Shown piece by piece: positions 36,866-45,886 of a stretch of DNA of 64,000 nt; within the stretch, counting starts at the first letter, position 1, and each line of letters begins with the position of its first letter. This DNA is from Paenibacillus sambharensis (GTDB taxonomy: Bacteria; Bacillota; Bacilli; Paenibacillales; Paenibacillaceae): NCBI RefSeq assembly GCF_003233845.1, contig NZ_QKRB01000055.1:62001-126000 (forward strand), given 5' to 3'. The notes under the pieces are model-generated. The model worked only from the letters and a program-made list of their open reading frames with translations. It was not told the DNA's origin and did not search any database. A program made the position numbers and the translations under genes.

Positions 36866-36934
36866 AAAAACGAGCCGGCTATCCCGTCCTGCTCTCTTGC
36901 AAGAGAGGCAGGAAGGGAAATGCTCAAGCTCGTT
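36866..36934 (-). terminator. terminator of ileS
   Basis: AACGAGC and GCTCGTT enclose a second hairpin of CCTGC and TCTCTT with AAGAGA and GCAGG. TTTTT follows on the minus strand. Confidence 0.75.
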
Positions 36935-36962
36935 TCCTATCGTTGTGATGCCTATTATGCCC

Positions 36963-39900
36963 TTATGAGGCAATGTAAATTCCGATGGTCTTCTCTCCGA
37001 GCTGCACGCTCTCCATGCCGTCCACCCGGTCATACGTTACACCGGTCAGCAGTACGCTGTCGAACAGTACATTCTCGAAGGCCTCCAGAGCTGCCCGCAG
37101 TTCATCGTCCACATCCAGCGTGACATGCACACGCTTCTCAATCGGCAGATCAAGCTTCTTGCGGGTATCCTGAACGGCACGGATAACCTCCCGCACCCAT
37201 CCTTCCTGCTCCAGCTCTGGGGTTATATCAGTGTTAAGCGCGACGGTAAGCTGATAGCCCGAGGCTGATGCAAAGCCGGATTTTGCCTGCTTCTCAACCA
37301 GCAGCTCATCCAAGCCAATCTCCAGCTGCTCGCCTTCCGCTGTTGTGAACGTTAATCCGCCCTTCTGAACAGCCTCGCGTGTCTCATCCGGCGACAGCGA
37401 TTTAAGATAGCCTTGAATCGGACCGACCTGCTTGCCGTACTTCTTGCCGGCCGCCTTAAGGTTCAGCTTGAATGCGAAATCCACAAAGCCGCTGTCGCTG
37501 CTCTCCATCACAATGGTCTTTACGTTGATCTCATCCTTGATAATCGCTTCGTAGTCCGTCAGGTCGAAATCACGGTCCAGCGAGACTATGAGCTCGGAGA
37601 GCGGCTGTCTCGTCTTGATTGCCGCCTCATTCCGGACATTACGGGCCAGCTCGACGATCTGGCGAGCGGTTTCCATATCCCGCTCCAGTGTCAGGTCGAT
37701 TGCAGCTTCATCCGCCTTCGGATAATCGTCCAGATGGACACTCTTGCCTCCGCCAAGATTGCCGTATACATCCTCGGCAATAAGCGGCGCATACGGAGCA
37801 ATGATCCTCGACAGCGTCAGGAGCACCGTACGGAGCGTCTGATAGGCGAACACTTTATCCTCTGTCAGGCCGCTTCCCCAGAAGCGGTCACGGGAACGGC
37901 GGATATACCAGTTGCTCATTTCATCCACGAACCCTTCGATCGCCTTCGCCGGGTTCAGGAAGTCATTCGCATCCAATCCCTTGGTCACCAGCTTAATCAG
38001 GCTGTTCAGACGGGACAGAATCCAGCGGTCCAGCTTGTTGCCCGATACGGCATGCGGATGCTGTGCCGGATCGAAGCCGTCGATGGAAGCATACAGCGCA
38101 TAGAAGGCGTGTGTGTTGACGATCGTGTCGATAACCTTCGACTTCGCCTCCCCTACAATACCCCGTGAGAAGCGCTTGCTGTTCCAAGGCGCGCTGTCCG
38201 AGAGCAGAGCCCAGCGGAAGGCATCCGTTCCATATTCATTGATAATTTCCCATGGATCGATTACATTGCCTTTGGACTTGGACATCTTCTGACCGTTCTC
38301 GTCCAGGATGTGTCCGGTCGATATAACGGCCTTATAAGGTGCCTTGCCGTTATACAGGGTCGATACAGCCAGCAGGCTGAAGAACCAGCCGCGCGTCTGG
38401 TCGATGCCCTCGCAGATCATATCAGCCGGGTACTGGGAAGCGAACAGCTCCTCATTCTCAAACGGCTGATGGTACTGGGCGAACGGCATGGAGCCGCTGT
38501 CGAACCACACGTCGATTACTTCCGAAGTCCTTGTCATGACGCCGCCCTCACAGTGAGGACAGTTCAGATGCACCTCATCCACATAAGGCTTGTGAAGCTC
38601 CAAATCCTCAGCAACCGGCCCTGCTGCTCTTGCTCTGAGATCGGCCAGGCTGCCCGGCGCATATTCACCTTTACATGAGCTGCACACCCATACATTAAGC
38701 GGCGTTCCCCAGTACCGGTTCCGGCTGATATTCCAGTCCACCAGATCCTCGAGGAATTTGCCGAAGCGGCCTTCGCGGATATGGCCCGGATACCAGTCAA
38801 CCCCATTGTTGTTGGCGATCAGCTGATCCTTGACCGCAGTCGTTTCAATAAACCAGCTTTCTGTTGCGTAATAGAGCAGCGGCGATTTACAGCGCCAGCA
38901 GAACGGATAGCTGTGCTCATAGCGCTCCTTCGAGAACAGAAGCCCGCGCTCGCTGAGCATCTTCACAATATCCACATCGCAGTCTTTCACGAAGCGGCCT
39001 GCCAGGTCGGTAACTTCAGCCGTATACTTGCCTTCACTGTTGACAACGCTCAGCATGCTGATGCCGTTTTGGCGGCATACGCGGTAGTCGTCCTCGCCGT
39101 GCGCTGGCGCAATATGAACGATACCCGTACCGCTTGTATCACTGACAAAATCGCCGGCAATGACGATATGCCCCTTCTCCACCGATACGTAACGGAACGG
39201 CGGCTCGTAGGACAGGCCCACCAGTTCTGCGCCCTTCAGGCTGGAGACAATCTCGAAGTTCTCCTTCATCACGCTTTCCGCAAGCGCCTCGGCGACGATA
39301 TAAGTTTCCCCGTCCTTCTTCACCTTCACATAGATTAGCTCCGGGTTCACTGCAAGCGCAACGTTAGACGGAAGAGTCCACGGCGTCGTCGTCCATGCCA
39401 GAATCGATTCGCCTGAAGCAAGCTTGAACTTGACCGTCGCGCTCAGATCCTTTACATCTTCATAGCCCTGCGCAACCTCATGGGAGCTTAGAGTGGTCTG
39501 GCAGTCCGGACAGTACGGGCTTACCCGGTGTCCCCGGTACAGCAGGCCTTTCTTGTGGATGGTGGACAGGATATGCCATACACTCTCGATATAGCTGTTC
39601 TTCAGCGTGATATACGGATTGTCCATATCGGTCCAGTAAGCGATCGCTTCTGTCAGCTCGCGCCACTGGCGCTCATATTCAAAGACGCTGTCCTTGCACT
39701 TGTTAACGAAGGCTTCGACTCCATAATTCTCGATCTCCTGCTTGCCCGAGATGCCAAGCTGCTTCTCAACGCCAAGCTCAACCGGAAGGCCATGCGTATC
39801 CCAACCGGCCTTGCGCAGCACCTTGTAACCGGACATCGTCTTGTAACGGCAGATAAAATCCTTGATTACCCGCCCTAGCACGTGGCCGATATGCGGTGCT

Positions 39901-40052
39901 CCATTAGCAGTCGGCGGCCCTTCATAGAAGACGAAATGCGGATGTCCGTCACGGTTCTCGATTGATGCCTTGAAGGTGTCTTCCTGTCTCCATTTATCCA
40001 ATATTCTTGACTCACGCGCCCTTGCCTTCTCTTTCACGTCTACGCGTTCCAT
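36963..40052 (-). CDS. ileS: isoleucyl-tRNA synthetase, type 2 (eukaryote-like)
   Basis: A 1029-residue class Ia synthetase. The ATP site is PHIGH (53-57) and KMSKS lies near residue 589. The length and the blocks YEGPPTANGAPHIGHVLGR and GWDTHGLPVELGVEK are those of type 2, eukaryote-like IleRS (MupA/IleS2 class); type 1 bacterial enzymes are about 920 residues, with GPPYANG.IHIGHAL. Type 2 enzymes as a class are much less sensitive to mupirocin. The editing domain is present. It is in the usual position behind divIVA and has a T-box leader. Start: ATG, as expected for the family. Confidence 0.95.
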   Translation of the reverse strand: MERVDVKEKARARESRILDKWRQEDTFKASIENRDGHPHFVFYEGPPTANGAPHIGHVLGRVIKDFICRYKTMSGYKVLRKAGWDTHGLPVELGVEKQLGISGKQEIENYGVEAFVNKCKDSVFEYERQWRELTEAIAYWTDMDNPYITLKNSYIESVWHILSTIHKKGLLYRGHRVSPYCPDCQTTLSSHEVAQGYEDVKDLSATVKFKLASGESILAWTTTPWTLPSNVALAVNPELIYVKVKKDGETYIVAEALAESVMKENFEIVSSLKGAELVGLSYEPPFRYVSVEKGHIVIAGDFVSDTSGTGIVHIAPAHGEDDYRVCRQNGISMLSVVNSEGKYTAEVTDLAGRFVKDCDVDIVKMLSERGLLFSKERYEHSYPFCWRCKSPLLYYATESWFIETTAVKDQLIANNNGVDWYPGHIREGRFGKFLEDLVDWNISRNRYWGTPLNVWVCSSCKGEYAPGSLADLRARAAGPVAEDLELHKPYVDEVHLNCPHCEGGVMTRTSEVIDVWFDSGSMPFAQYHQPFENEELFASQYPADMICEGIDQTRGWFFSLLAVSTLYNGKAPYKAVISTGHILDENGQKMSKSKGNVIDPWEIINEYGTDAFRWALLSDSAPWNSKRFSRGIVGEAKSKVIDTIVNTHAFYALYASIDGFDPAQHPHAVSGNKLDRWILSRLNSLIKLVTKGLDANDFLNPAKAIEGFVDEMSNWYIRRSRDRFWGSGLTEDKVFAYQTLRTVLLTLSRIIAPYAPLIAEDVYGNLGGGKSVHLDDYPKADEAAIDLTLERDMETARQIVELARNVRNEAAIKTRQPLSELIVSLDRDFDLTDYEAIIKDEINVKTIVMESSDSGFVDFAFKLNLKAAGKKYGKQVGPIQGYLKSLSPDETREAVQKGGLTFTTAEGEQLEIGLDELLVEKQAKSGFASASGYQLTVALNTDITPELEQEGWVREVIRAVQDTRKKLDLPIEKRVHVTLDVDDELRAALEAFENVLFDSVLLTGVTYDRVDGMESVQLGEKTIGIYIAS

Positions 40053-40087
40053 GCTTTCGGCTCACTCCCGTATCCTGAATTTAACAT

Positions 40088-40426
40088 ACAAAAAAGCCCG
40101 CCCCTGATAAAGGGACGAGCTTGAACTCGCGTTACCACCCTAATTCCGCTGAACGCCGGAAGCACACAGATGATCCGTGCCAGACCGGTTACGAACAACA
40201 GCTCCTTAGCTGCGGGCATCAACTGCCCGCATTCCCTGTAACGGCGGATAACCGGCTCCGCTTAATTACGTTTCGGCGGAGCTTCTCGGGGATGATATTC
40301 GGCTGCAGGCTGAACACCGGCTTTCAGCGGTTACCGGCTCTCTGGGGGACAGGGCTGCGGCTTACTTGTTCCCGTCAACGAAGTTCATGGAAATTCGATT
40401 CCTTGTCGACCATTGTGTCGGTCAAT
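40088..40426 (-). promoter_or_regulatory. T-box riboswitch leader of ileS
   Basis: A leader of about 340 nt with T-box landmarks in order: AGAGAGC, the apical GGTG/GAAAGCCGG region, a possible specifier ATC (40294-40296, Ile), the T-box sequence AGGGTGGTAACGCG (40128-40141), and a terminator (AGCTCGTCCC / GGGGCGGGCT, 40090-40121) with a T run. Uncharged tRNA-Ile would stabilise the antiterminator and turn ileS on. Confidence 0.92.
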
Positions 40427-40432
40427 ACTATA

Positions 40433-40462
40433 GTTATACGCGTTTGGAAGCCCGTTTGTCAA
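40433..40462 (-). promoter_or_regulatory. sigma-A promoter of ileS
   Basis: A perfect TTGACA and TATAAC with an 18-bp spacer, directly before the T-box leader. Confidence 0.85.
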
Positions 40463-40492
40463 CCTGCCGGGACAGCCGTACGCTTCCAGATC

Positions 40493-40990
40493 CTAATCCT
40501 GTTCGAGCGCCTCACGGCGGCGCGGCGCTTCACCCTCCAGTGAATCCCAGCCTTCGTTACTCAGCAGGTCGAGCTGTGCCTCTACGAGCGTCTTAAAGCG
40601 AGCTCTGTAGATCGACGCCTGCTTCTTGAGCTCCTCTACCTCAAGCGCCACCTTACGCGACTTGGACAAGGCTTCATTAATGATCCGGTCCGCATTCTTC
40701 TCGGCTTCCTTGACGATCAGCTGTGCTTCCTTCTTGGAGTTGTTCTTGACTTCATCGGCGGCCTCCTGGGCCACGATAATCGTCTTGCTGAGCGTTTCTT
40801 CGATATTAGCAAAATGATTCAGCTTCTCCTGAAGGTTCAGCACCTGGTTCTGAAGCTCCTTGTTCTCACGGATAAGCGCCTCATAATCCTTGATTACCTG
40901 GTCTAGAAATTCGTTGACCTCATCTTCATCGTAGCCGCGCAGTCGGCGCCCGAATTCTTTGTTATGTATGTCCAATGGCGTTAGCGGCAT
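40493..40990 (-). CDS. divIVA: cell-division initiation protein DivIVA
   Basis: A 165-residue coiled-coil protein. The N-terminal PLTPLDIHNKEFGRRLRGYDEDEVNEFLDQV is the membrane-curvature-binding DivIVA block; the rest is a parallel coiled coil (about residues 40-140). It binds negatively curved membrane at septa and poles and recruits MinJ and sporulation partners. The start has AGGAGGTGCGCCA. It lies between ylmH and ileS, as in Bacillus. Confidence 0.95.
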   Translation of the reverse strand: MPLTPLDIHNKEFGRRLRGYDEDEVNEFLDQVIKDYEALIRENKELQNQVLNLQEKLNHFANIEETLSKTIIVAQEAADEVKNNSKKEAQLIVKEAEKNADRIINEALSKSRKVALEVEELKKQASIYRARFKTLVEAQLDLLSNEGWDSLEGEAPRRREALEQD

Positions 40991-41142
40991 TGGCGCACCT
41001 CCTATATGAGTGACGGTTTAGGCTGCAGATTATATAAGGAGGGATTCGACAGAACCATCCAAATTCCTGCACATGGGGTCAATTTCATTATATTTTTTCG
41101 CATGAGGCACGTAGAAGCAAGGAGACGTAATGAAGGCCGGGT
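40991..41142. other. spacer upstream of divIVA
   Basis: It has two TATAAT sequences on the minus strand, neither with a clear -35 at normal distance, and a single TGTCGAA-type box. A divIVA promoter is likely but I cannot place it. Confidence 0.35.
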
Positions 41143-41928
41143 TTAGATGAACTTCCCGACCTTCACCCGGATTCTTCCCTTCTTCGTCAGCCCTTCCACA
41201 GCCAGCATCTTGAACCTGCCCAGCCCGTGGAATGAGATAATATCACCCTCGCGAAGCTGGGCGGACGGGTCCTCGGTCACCTTCCAGTTCACCCGGCAGC
41301 GGCCGGCCCGGATCGGGTCGACGATTTTGGCCCGGCTGATCCGGTAAACATCGCTGCATATCCCGTCAAGACGCAAAGAAGCCACCGTAAAGTTCATTTC
41401 TTCCAAATCCGGTTTAACCGCCTTCAGCTGATCGATCGGAAGAATGTCCGTGAGGACATGAACCCGGTGTACTTGCCGCAGATGTATATTCAGAAAATCC
41501 GCAAATTCCTCTGTCACCAGACAATGACAGCCATCCTCATGCACATGGATGTCCCCGATCACATCCCGCTTAATGCCAAGGCCAAGTATCGCTCCCATAT
41601 AATCGCCGTGATCCAGCTCCAGGTGACGATTGTCGCCTGAACGGACCGCCAGCACTACGATGCCTGCCGGCTCATACTGGGGATCACGGTAAGCAGGAAC
41701 GATGATCGCTCGCTTCCGTTCCGCTTCCGGATAACCGCCTTCAAGACGAAGCAGGGCGTCAGGCTCACGGTTGGCAAGCGTAGTCAGAATAAAAGACTGT
41801 CTTGGATCCAGGAAATCCGTACGGCGGTCTTCATGGCCGACCGCCGCCCGTTCCACCCATTCCATCGCCTTATCGACAAAAGCCCGCTCATCGGGATGGA
41901 AATGTGTATAGATTTCGTGATTGCTCAT
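41143..41928 (-). CDS. ylmH: YlmH RNA-binding protein
   Basis: A 261-residue protein with an N-terminal YlmH domain (HFHPDERAFVDKAMEWVE) and a C-terminal S4 RNA-binding domain (LRLDGICSDVYRISRAKIV through KKGRIRVKVGKFI). In Bacillus YlmH binds stalled 50S subunits in ribosome-associated quality control. Length is as in B. subtilis (257). It overlaps neither neighbour; YggT ends two bases from its start. Confidence 0.92.
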   Translation of the reverse strand: MSNHEIYTHFHPDERAFVDKAMEWVERAAVGHEDRRTDFLDPRQSFILTTLANREPDALLRLEGGYPEAERKRAIIVPAYRDPQYEPAGIVVLAVRSGDNRHLELDHGDYMGAILGLGIKRDVIGDIHVHEDGCHCLVTEEFADFLNIHLRQVHRVHVLTDILPIDQLKAVKPDLEEMNFTVASLRLDGICSDVYRISRAKIVDPIRAGRCRVNWKVTEDPSAQLREGDIISFHGLGRFKMLAVEGLTKKGRIRVKVGKFI

Positions 41929-41929
41929 T

Positions 41930-42202
41930 CTAACCGCCTACGAAGAACCTGATGACCGCAATCAAGCCCGCTGCGATGAAGCGAAGGGCGAAGAGTGCGA
42001 CAATGGGCGAAATATCCAGCATGCCGCCGATAGGCGGGATAATACGGCGGAATGGAGCAAGGTAAGGCTCTACCAGTTTGCCAAGAAATTCACCGATGAA
42101 GCTCTCCCGGGCATTCGGCAGCCAGGACAGCAGGATGTAAGCAATGATAATGAACGAGTAAATATCTTGAGCTCGCCAAATAAACGCTTCTATTTGATAC
42201 AC
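41930..42202 (-). CDS. ylmG: YggT family membrane protein (YlmG)
   Basis: A 90-residue integral membrane protein with two hydrophobic segments and the family block WLPNARESFIGEFLGKLVEPYLAPFRRIIPPIGGMLDISPIVALFAL in between (shown only in part by key residues PNAR, EPYL and FRRIIPP). Such proteins are linked to septum formation and osmotic balance. It lies between sepF and ylmH. Confidence 0.9.
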   Translation of the reverse strand: MYQIEAFIWRAQDIYSFIIIAYILLSWLPNARESFIGEFLGKLVEPYLAPFRRIIPPIGGMLDISPIVALFALRFIAAGLIAVIRFFVGG

Positions 42203-42206
42203 TAAG

Positions 42207-42674
42207 TCACCTCATTTGATTGTAGTTCGGGTCGTCCGCCAGCATATCTGTAATGGAGCCCTGGATTTCAACGGAATCTGGCGTGCATAGAAAGATGTTC
42301 GGGCCGAGCTTCGAGATGCTGCCATTGAGCGCATAGACTGTGCCGCTTAGGAAATCGACAATACGGACGGCATGCTCCTTGCGAACGCGCTGCAGATTGA
42401 CGATGACCGACCGCCTGCTGCGAAGGTGGTCCGCAATTTCCTGAGCTTCGTCGTAGGTGCGGGGCTCGTTCAGGACAACACGTACATTCTTCTGTGAGTG
42501 GATGCTGACGACGTTGGCCCCTTTCGTATTCTTACGCTGCTCGAACGCCGGGGTTTCAATTTCCTGCTCCGCGTCCTGCTGGCCTTGATTCCGTTCAAGC
42601 CCGCGTTCACGCTCAATAATCTCCTCTTCCTCCTGCAGACCAAGGAAATTCATAAACCGGTTCATCACACTCAT
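42207..42674 (-). CDS. sepF: cell-division protein SepF
   Basis: A 155-residue FtsZ-anchoring protein. The N-terminal amphipathic helix (MNRFMNFLGL) binds membrane; the C-terminal globular domain (VRVVLNEPRTYDEAQEIADHL, and later IVDFLSG) forms rings and bundles FtsZ filaments. The linker is acidic and Gln-rich. The start ATG has GAGGAGGGTGTACG and overlaps the yggS stop by 4 bp. Confidence 0.95.
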   Translation of the reverse strand: MSVMNRFMNFLGLQEEEEIIERERGLERNQGQQDAEQEIETPAFEQRKNTKGANVVSIHSQKNVRVVLNEPRTYDEAQEIADHLRSRRSVIVNLQRVRKEHAVRIVDFLSGTVYALNGSISKLGPNIFLCTPDSVEIQGSITDMLADDPNYNQMR

Positions 42675-43393
42675 CGTACACCCTCCTCTTTCCCTACGAG
42701 AATGCTCCCCAGCCTGAGCCAGGTAGCTCCTTCTTCAACCGCAATATCAAAGTCATTCGACATACCCATGGATAAATGCTTCACTTCATAGGACAGCAGA
42801 CCGCTAGCATTGAGCTTGTCCCGCAGCTCCCGAAGCCCGCGGAACACCGGCCGCGTAGCCTCCGGTTCTGCTTCATAAGGAGCCATTGTCATCAGCCCCG
42901 CTACCTCGAGATGCTGGAAGTCCGCGATCTGACGTATGAAGTCCTCGAGTCCGCCGGGCGCCAGGCCATGCTTGGAATCCTCGCCGGACACATTAACCTG
43001 TACGAAGCAGGGAACGCGAATACCCAGCTGCTCCGCCTGCTTGTCAATTGCTTTGGCAAGCGACAGCCTGTCCAGCGAATGGATGTATGTAAACCTGCCT
43101 ACTACTTCCTTCACTTTGTTCGTCTGCAGCGATCCGATAAAATGCCATACCGCTTGTCCGACTGCCGGATCGCTCACGGACGCTTCCTCTACCGCCCGCC
43201 ACTTGCTCTCGGCGTTCTGCCAGCGGTTCTCCCCCAGATGCTTTAAACCGGTGCGCAGCACCTCAAACACGGCAGGAGCCGATACATATTTGGTCACGGC
43301 AATCACGCCAACCTCTGAGCGTTCCCGCCCGCTCCGCTGGCATGCCTCCGTTATCCGGCGGTCCACTTCATGAAGTCTGTCTGCTGCTGACAA
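42671..43393 (-). CDS. YggS family PLP homeostasis protein
   Basis: A 240-residue PLP-binding protein of the YggS/YlmE family. The PLP lysine is K35 in AVTKYVSA; HFIGSLQTNK and the late HLSMGMSND are conserved. It lacks catalytic activity and buffers free PLP. The start is TTG with GAGAGGTGAGAAGG upstream. It lies between pgeF and sepF, as ylmE does in Bacillus. Confidence 0.93.
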   Translation of the reverse strand: MSAADRLHEVDRRITEACQRSGRERSEVGVIAVTKYVSAPAVFEVLRTGLKHLGENRWQNAESKWRAVEEASVSDPAVGQAVWHFIGSLQTNKVKEVVGRFTYIHSLDRLSLAKAIDKQAEQLGIRVPCFVQVNVSGEDSKHGLAPGGLEDFIRQIADFQHLEVAGLMTMAPYEAEPEATRPVFRGLRELRDKLNASGLLSYEVKHLSMGMSNDFDIAVEEGATWLRLGSILVGKEEGVR

Positions 43394-43412
43394 TGGTCCT
43401 TCTCACCTCTCC

Positions 43413-44261
43413 TTACGCAAACCCGATAAAGCTGGCCATCCGTCCTGCCCGGCCCTGTTCAACACGATGGGAATAGAACTCTCCGGTCAGACAGCCTGTG
43501 CACTGCTTCGTTATTTCGATGTTCGTCGCCAATATTCCTGCTTTTATCATAATCTGTCGGTTTATTTCTTTCAAGTTAACCCTTGCCGTCCCGTCACCCG
43601 TCCGTGTAACCAATGTATCCGCCGGCGTGCCGTTTTCCTCAGACAGGCGCTCTGCGGCTTCCGTTATCTGCTCCTTGACCGGCCCATACACCTCATAGCA
43701 GCAGGCGCCTATAGAAGGGCCAATCGCGCAGCGGAGCGAAGCCGGATCTGTGCCATAGGCCGAAGACATCGCCTCAATCGTATTTCGCGCAATTCCACCG
43801 ACAGTTCCCTTCCAGCCGGCATGGGCCAGCGCAGCCGCATGGTTAACAGGATCCAGGAAGAAGAGCGGCACACAATCCGCGTAAAACGAAGCCAGCAGGA
43901 CACCGGGAACATCAGTCATAATTGCATCCGCCCCGGGTATGGCCGACTCTCTGCTAACCGACCCGCTGCCCCTGTCCTTCCCCATTACCCGGAAAACAGC
44001 TGTTCCATGCACCTGCTCGGCACATGTCCAGGCCTCAAGCGTCCAGCCCAGCGCTTCGGTTACCAGCTGGCGGTTGCGGATGACCGCTTCGGGGTCATCA
44101 CCAACATGAAAGGCACAGTTAAGCGAACGCCACGGCTCCCCGCTGACGCCCCCTTCACGGCCGGTAATGCCAGCGGTTAACCCCGGCATCTCTTCGATCC
44201 AGCTTTGCAGCATATGTAAGGATGGCTTGCCATCATTCGTTTGTCGCACAAAAGGCTCCAT
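43413..44261 (-). CDS. pgeF: purine nucleoside phosphorylase / laccase-domain protein (YlmD)
   Basis: A 282-residue CNF1/YfiH-like protein. Metal and catalytic residues are in CAEQVHG, FYADCVPLFFLDP and HAGWKGTVGGIA. The family has been shown to act on purine nucleosides (adenosine, inosine) and, in E. coli, to correct peptidoglycan editing errors. The start is the ATG behind GGAGGTGATATGCGCG; the frame extends much further upstream with no site. It is ylmD in the Bacillus gene order. Confidence 0.92.
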   Translation of the reverse strand: MEPFVRQTNDGKPSLHMLQSWIEEMPGLTAGITGREGGVSGEPWRSLNCAFHVGDDPEAVIRNRQLVTEALGWTLEAWTCAEQVHGTAVFRVMGKDRGSGSVSRESAIPGADAIMTDVPGVLLASFYADCVPLFFLDPVNHAAALAHAGWKGTVGGIARNTIEAMSSAYGTDPASLRCAIGPSIGACCYEVYGPVKEQITEAAERLSEENGTPADTLVTRTGDGTARVNLKEINRQIMIKAGILATNIEITKQCTGCLTGEFYSHRVEQGRAGRMASFIGFA

Positions 44262-44325
44262 CGCGCATATCACCTCCTGCCCAGTGTACCGCAGGTTCGG
44301 GAGCGGCGGCGAGCAGCTGTTCCCG

Positions 44326-44598
44326 TCAGCGGGCAGCCTCCTCATCATCCTGCCGGTATGCCTTCGTATCATCAAGCCGTACAAGGACAACATCAGTCCC
44401 AATCTTGACAATATTCCGCCAAGGGATGACTACTTCCGTTCCGCCCCCGAACAAGCCGAAGAACTTCGTATAATTCGGGACCACAATGGAATCAATGCGC
44501 CCCTGCCTTAAGTCCAGCTCCAGGTCACTGATCTGGCCGAGCTTCCTGCCGTCCACGATATTGATGACGTCCTTCGTTTGAAAATCTGATATCTTCAC
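44326..44598 (-). CDS. ylmC: PRC-barrel protein YlmC
   Basis: A 90-residue PRC-barrel protein (KISDFQTKDVINIVDGRKLG, then DLELDLRQGRIDSI and VVIPWRNIVKIG). Members are common in sporulation and division neighbourhoods; their function is unclear. I start at GTG before AAGATATCAG because the family begins MKISD and GGTGAC lies seven bases upstream; a GTG at 44610 is an alternative. Confidence 0.9.
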   Translation of the reverse strand: MKISDFQTKDVINIVDGRKLGQISDLELDLRQGRIDSIVVPNYTKFFGLFGGGTEVVIPWRNIVKIGTDVVLVRLDDTKAYRQDDEEAAR

Positions 44599-44698
44599 CA
44601 ATGCCGTCACCAGCCCCGCATCAAGATGGGTAGAAGCCTTATCCCCCTCTATACACTATATGATTAAACGCTGGCATATGCTCACTAAAATTACTGGC

Positions 44699-44740
44699 CA
44701 AAAAAAGTAAACGGCTCCGCCGTCCTGAGGACGGAGGAGC
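44699..44740 (-). terminator. terminator of sigG
   Basis: GCTCCTCCGTCC pairs with GGACGGCGGAGC around a TCA-like loop, followed on the minus strand by a T-rich tract ending in seven T. Confidence 0.85.
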
Positions 44741-44776
44741 TTCGTGTGAGCGATAAGCGGCCTGGCTGCCTGTCAA

Positions 44777-45559
44777 TCAGGTTTTGACATGCTTTTGCAT
44801 CTGCTGAATGGCTGACTTCTCAAGTCTGGAAACCTGCGCCTGCGATATGCCGATCTCATCGGCTACTTCCATCTGGGTTTTCCCTTCAAAAAAACGCATC
44901 GATAAAATCATTTTTTCCCTGTCACCGAGCTTATGCATAGCCTCCCGGAGGGCAATTTCCTCGATCCAGGATACATCCTTGTTCTTGTCATCACTGATCT
45001 GGTCCATCACATAGATGGGGTCTCCTCCGTCATGATAGATCGGCTCGAACAGCGACACCGGGTCTTGGATAGCATCAAGCGCGAACACTACATCCTCCTT
45101 CGGCACATTCAGCGCTTCGGAGATCTCGAAGATCGTTGGCTCACGTGAATTCTGGTTGGTCAGGCTGTCCCTGACCTGAAGTGCTTTATAGGCGATATCC
45201 CTAAGGCTTCTGGATACACGAATCGGATTGTTGTCACGCAAATAACGGCGGATTTCCCCAATAATCATCGGGACTGCGTATGTGGAGAACTTGACGTTCT
45301 GCCCCAGATCAAAATTATCGATAGCCTTCATCAGCCCGATACAGCCGACTTGAAACAGATCATCCACAAACTCGCCCCGGTTGTTGAACCGCTGGATGAC
45401 ACTGAGCACCAGCCGCAAGTTGCCGTTTACTAATTTCTCTCTTGCTGCCAGCTCGTTGCGTGTTTGCAGTGCCGTGAACAGTTCTCTCATCTCGGCATTC
45501 GTCAGTACGGGCAGTTTAGCGGTATCCACTCCACAGATCTCAACTTTATTTCGGGTCAA
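44777..45559 (-). CDS. sigG: RNA polymerase sigma-G factor
   Basis: A 260-residue late forespore sigma factor, near-identical in key blocks to B. subtilis SigG (RNKVEICGVD, REKLVNGNLRLVLSVIQRFNNRGEFVDDLFQVGCIGLMKAIDNFD as conserved region 2, and ISQAQVSRLEKSAI as region 4 helix-turn-helix). The start is TTG, eight bases after GGGAGGTAATC; this gives the exact length of the Bacillus protein. It lies downstream of sigE, as spoIIIG does. Confidence 0.97.
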   Translation of the reverse strand: MTRNKVEICGVDTAKLPVLTNAEMRELFTALQTRNELAAREKLVNGNLRLVLSVIQRFNNRGEFVDDLFQVGCIGLMKAIDNFDLGQNVKFSTYAVPMIIGEIRRYLRDNNPIRVSRSLRDIAYKALQVRDSLTNQNSREPTIFEISEALNVPKEDVVFALDAIQDPVSLFEPIYHDGGDPIYVMDQISDDKNKDVSWIEEIALREAMHKLGDREKMILSMRFFEGKTQMEVADEIGISQAQVSRLEKSAIQQMQKHVKT

Positions 45560-45886
45560 CGTGATTACCTCCCAAGGAGAAACATTAATGTACATTATCC
45601 CCTTGGCCTTCTTTTTTATTCCAGCTCACAAGGCACCAGAACATCTCTGCAGGACAGCTGAACACCGATCATTCAACGTGGAAAATGCTTGATCTGTCAA
45701 GCTTTTAATCGCTTTCAGCAGGGCTTTGTCACCCCGTTCCTGTTGTGGTCCGTCTACACTGCCGGAAGCCTTGCCAGACAAGCGGTTAGTCGCCTTGCAG
45801 AGTGTTTTTTTCACTTCTTGGTGAACAAATATACAAGAAGGAGCATGGCGTGTGCCATACTCCTTCTGTTCGTCGCCCGGCCTGGG
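45560..45886. other. sigE-sigG spacer
   Basis: It contains the sigE terminator hairpin (45837-45867: AGAAGGAG, ATGGC, then GCCAT, CTCCTTCT). The rest should hold the forespore promoter of sigG, which I could not place with confidence. Confidence 0.5.

Noticed and set aside
44640-44680. Sigma-E-like promoter (GCATATG ... CATATAGT) before ylmC
   Set aside because: The spacing of 12 bp is shorter than the consensus 13-14, so I do not call it.
45626-45814. 62-codon minus-strand frame between sigE and sigG
   Set aside because: Its GTG start has only weak AAGAA upstream and the product resembles no family, so I left the spacer unannotated.
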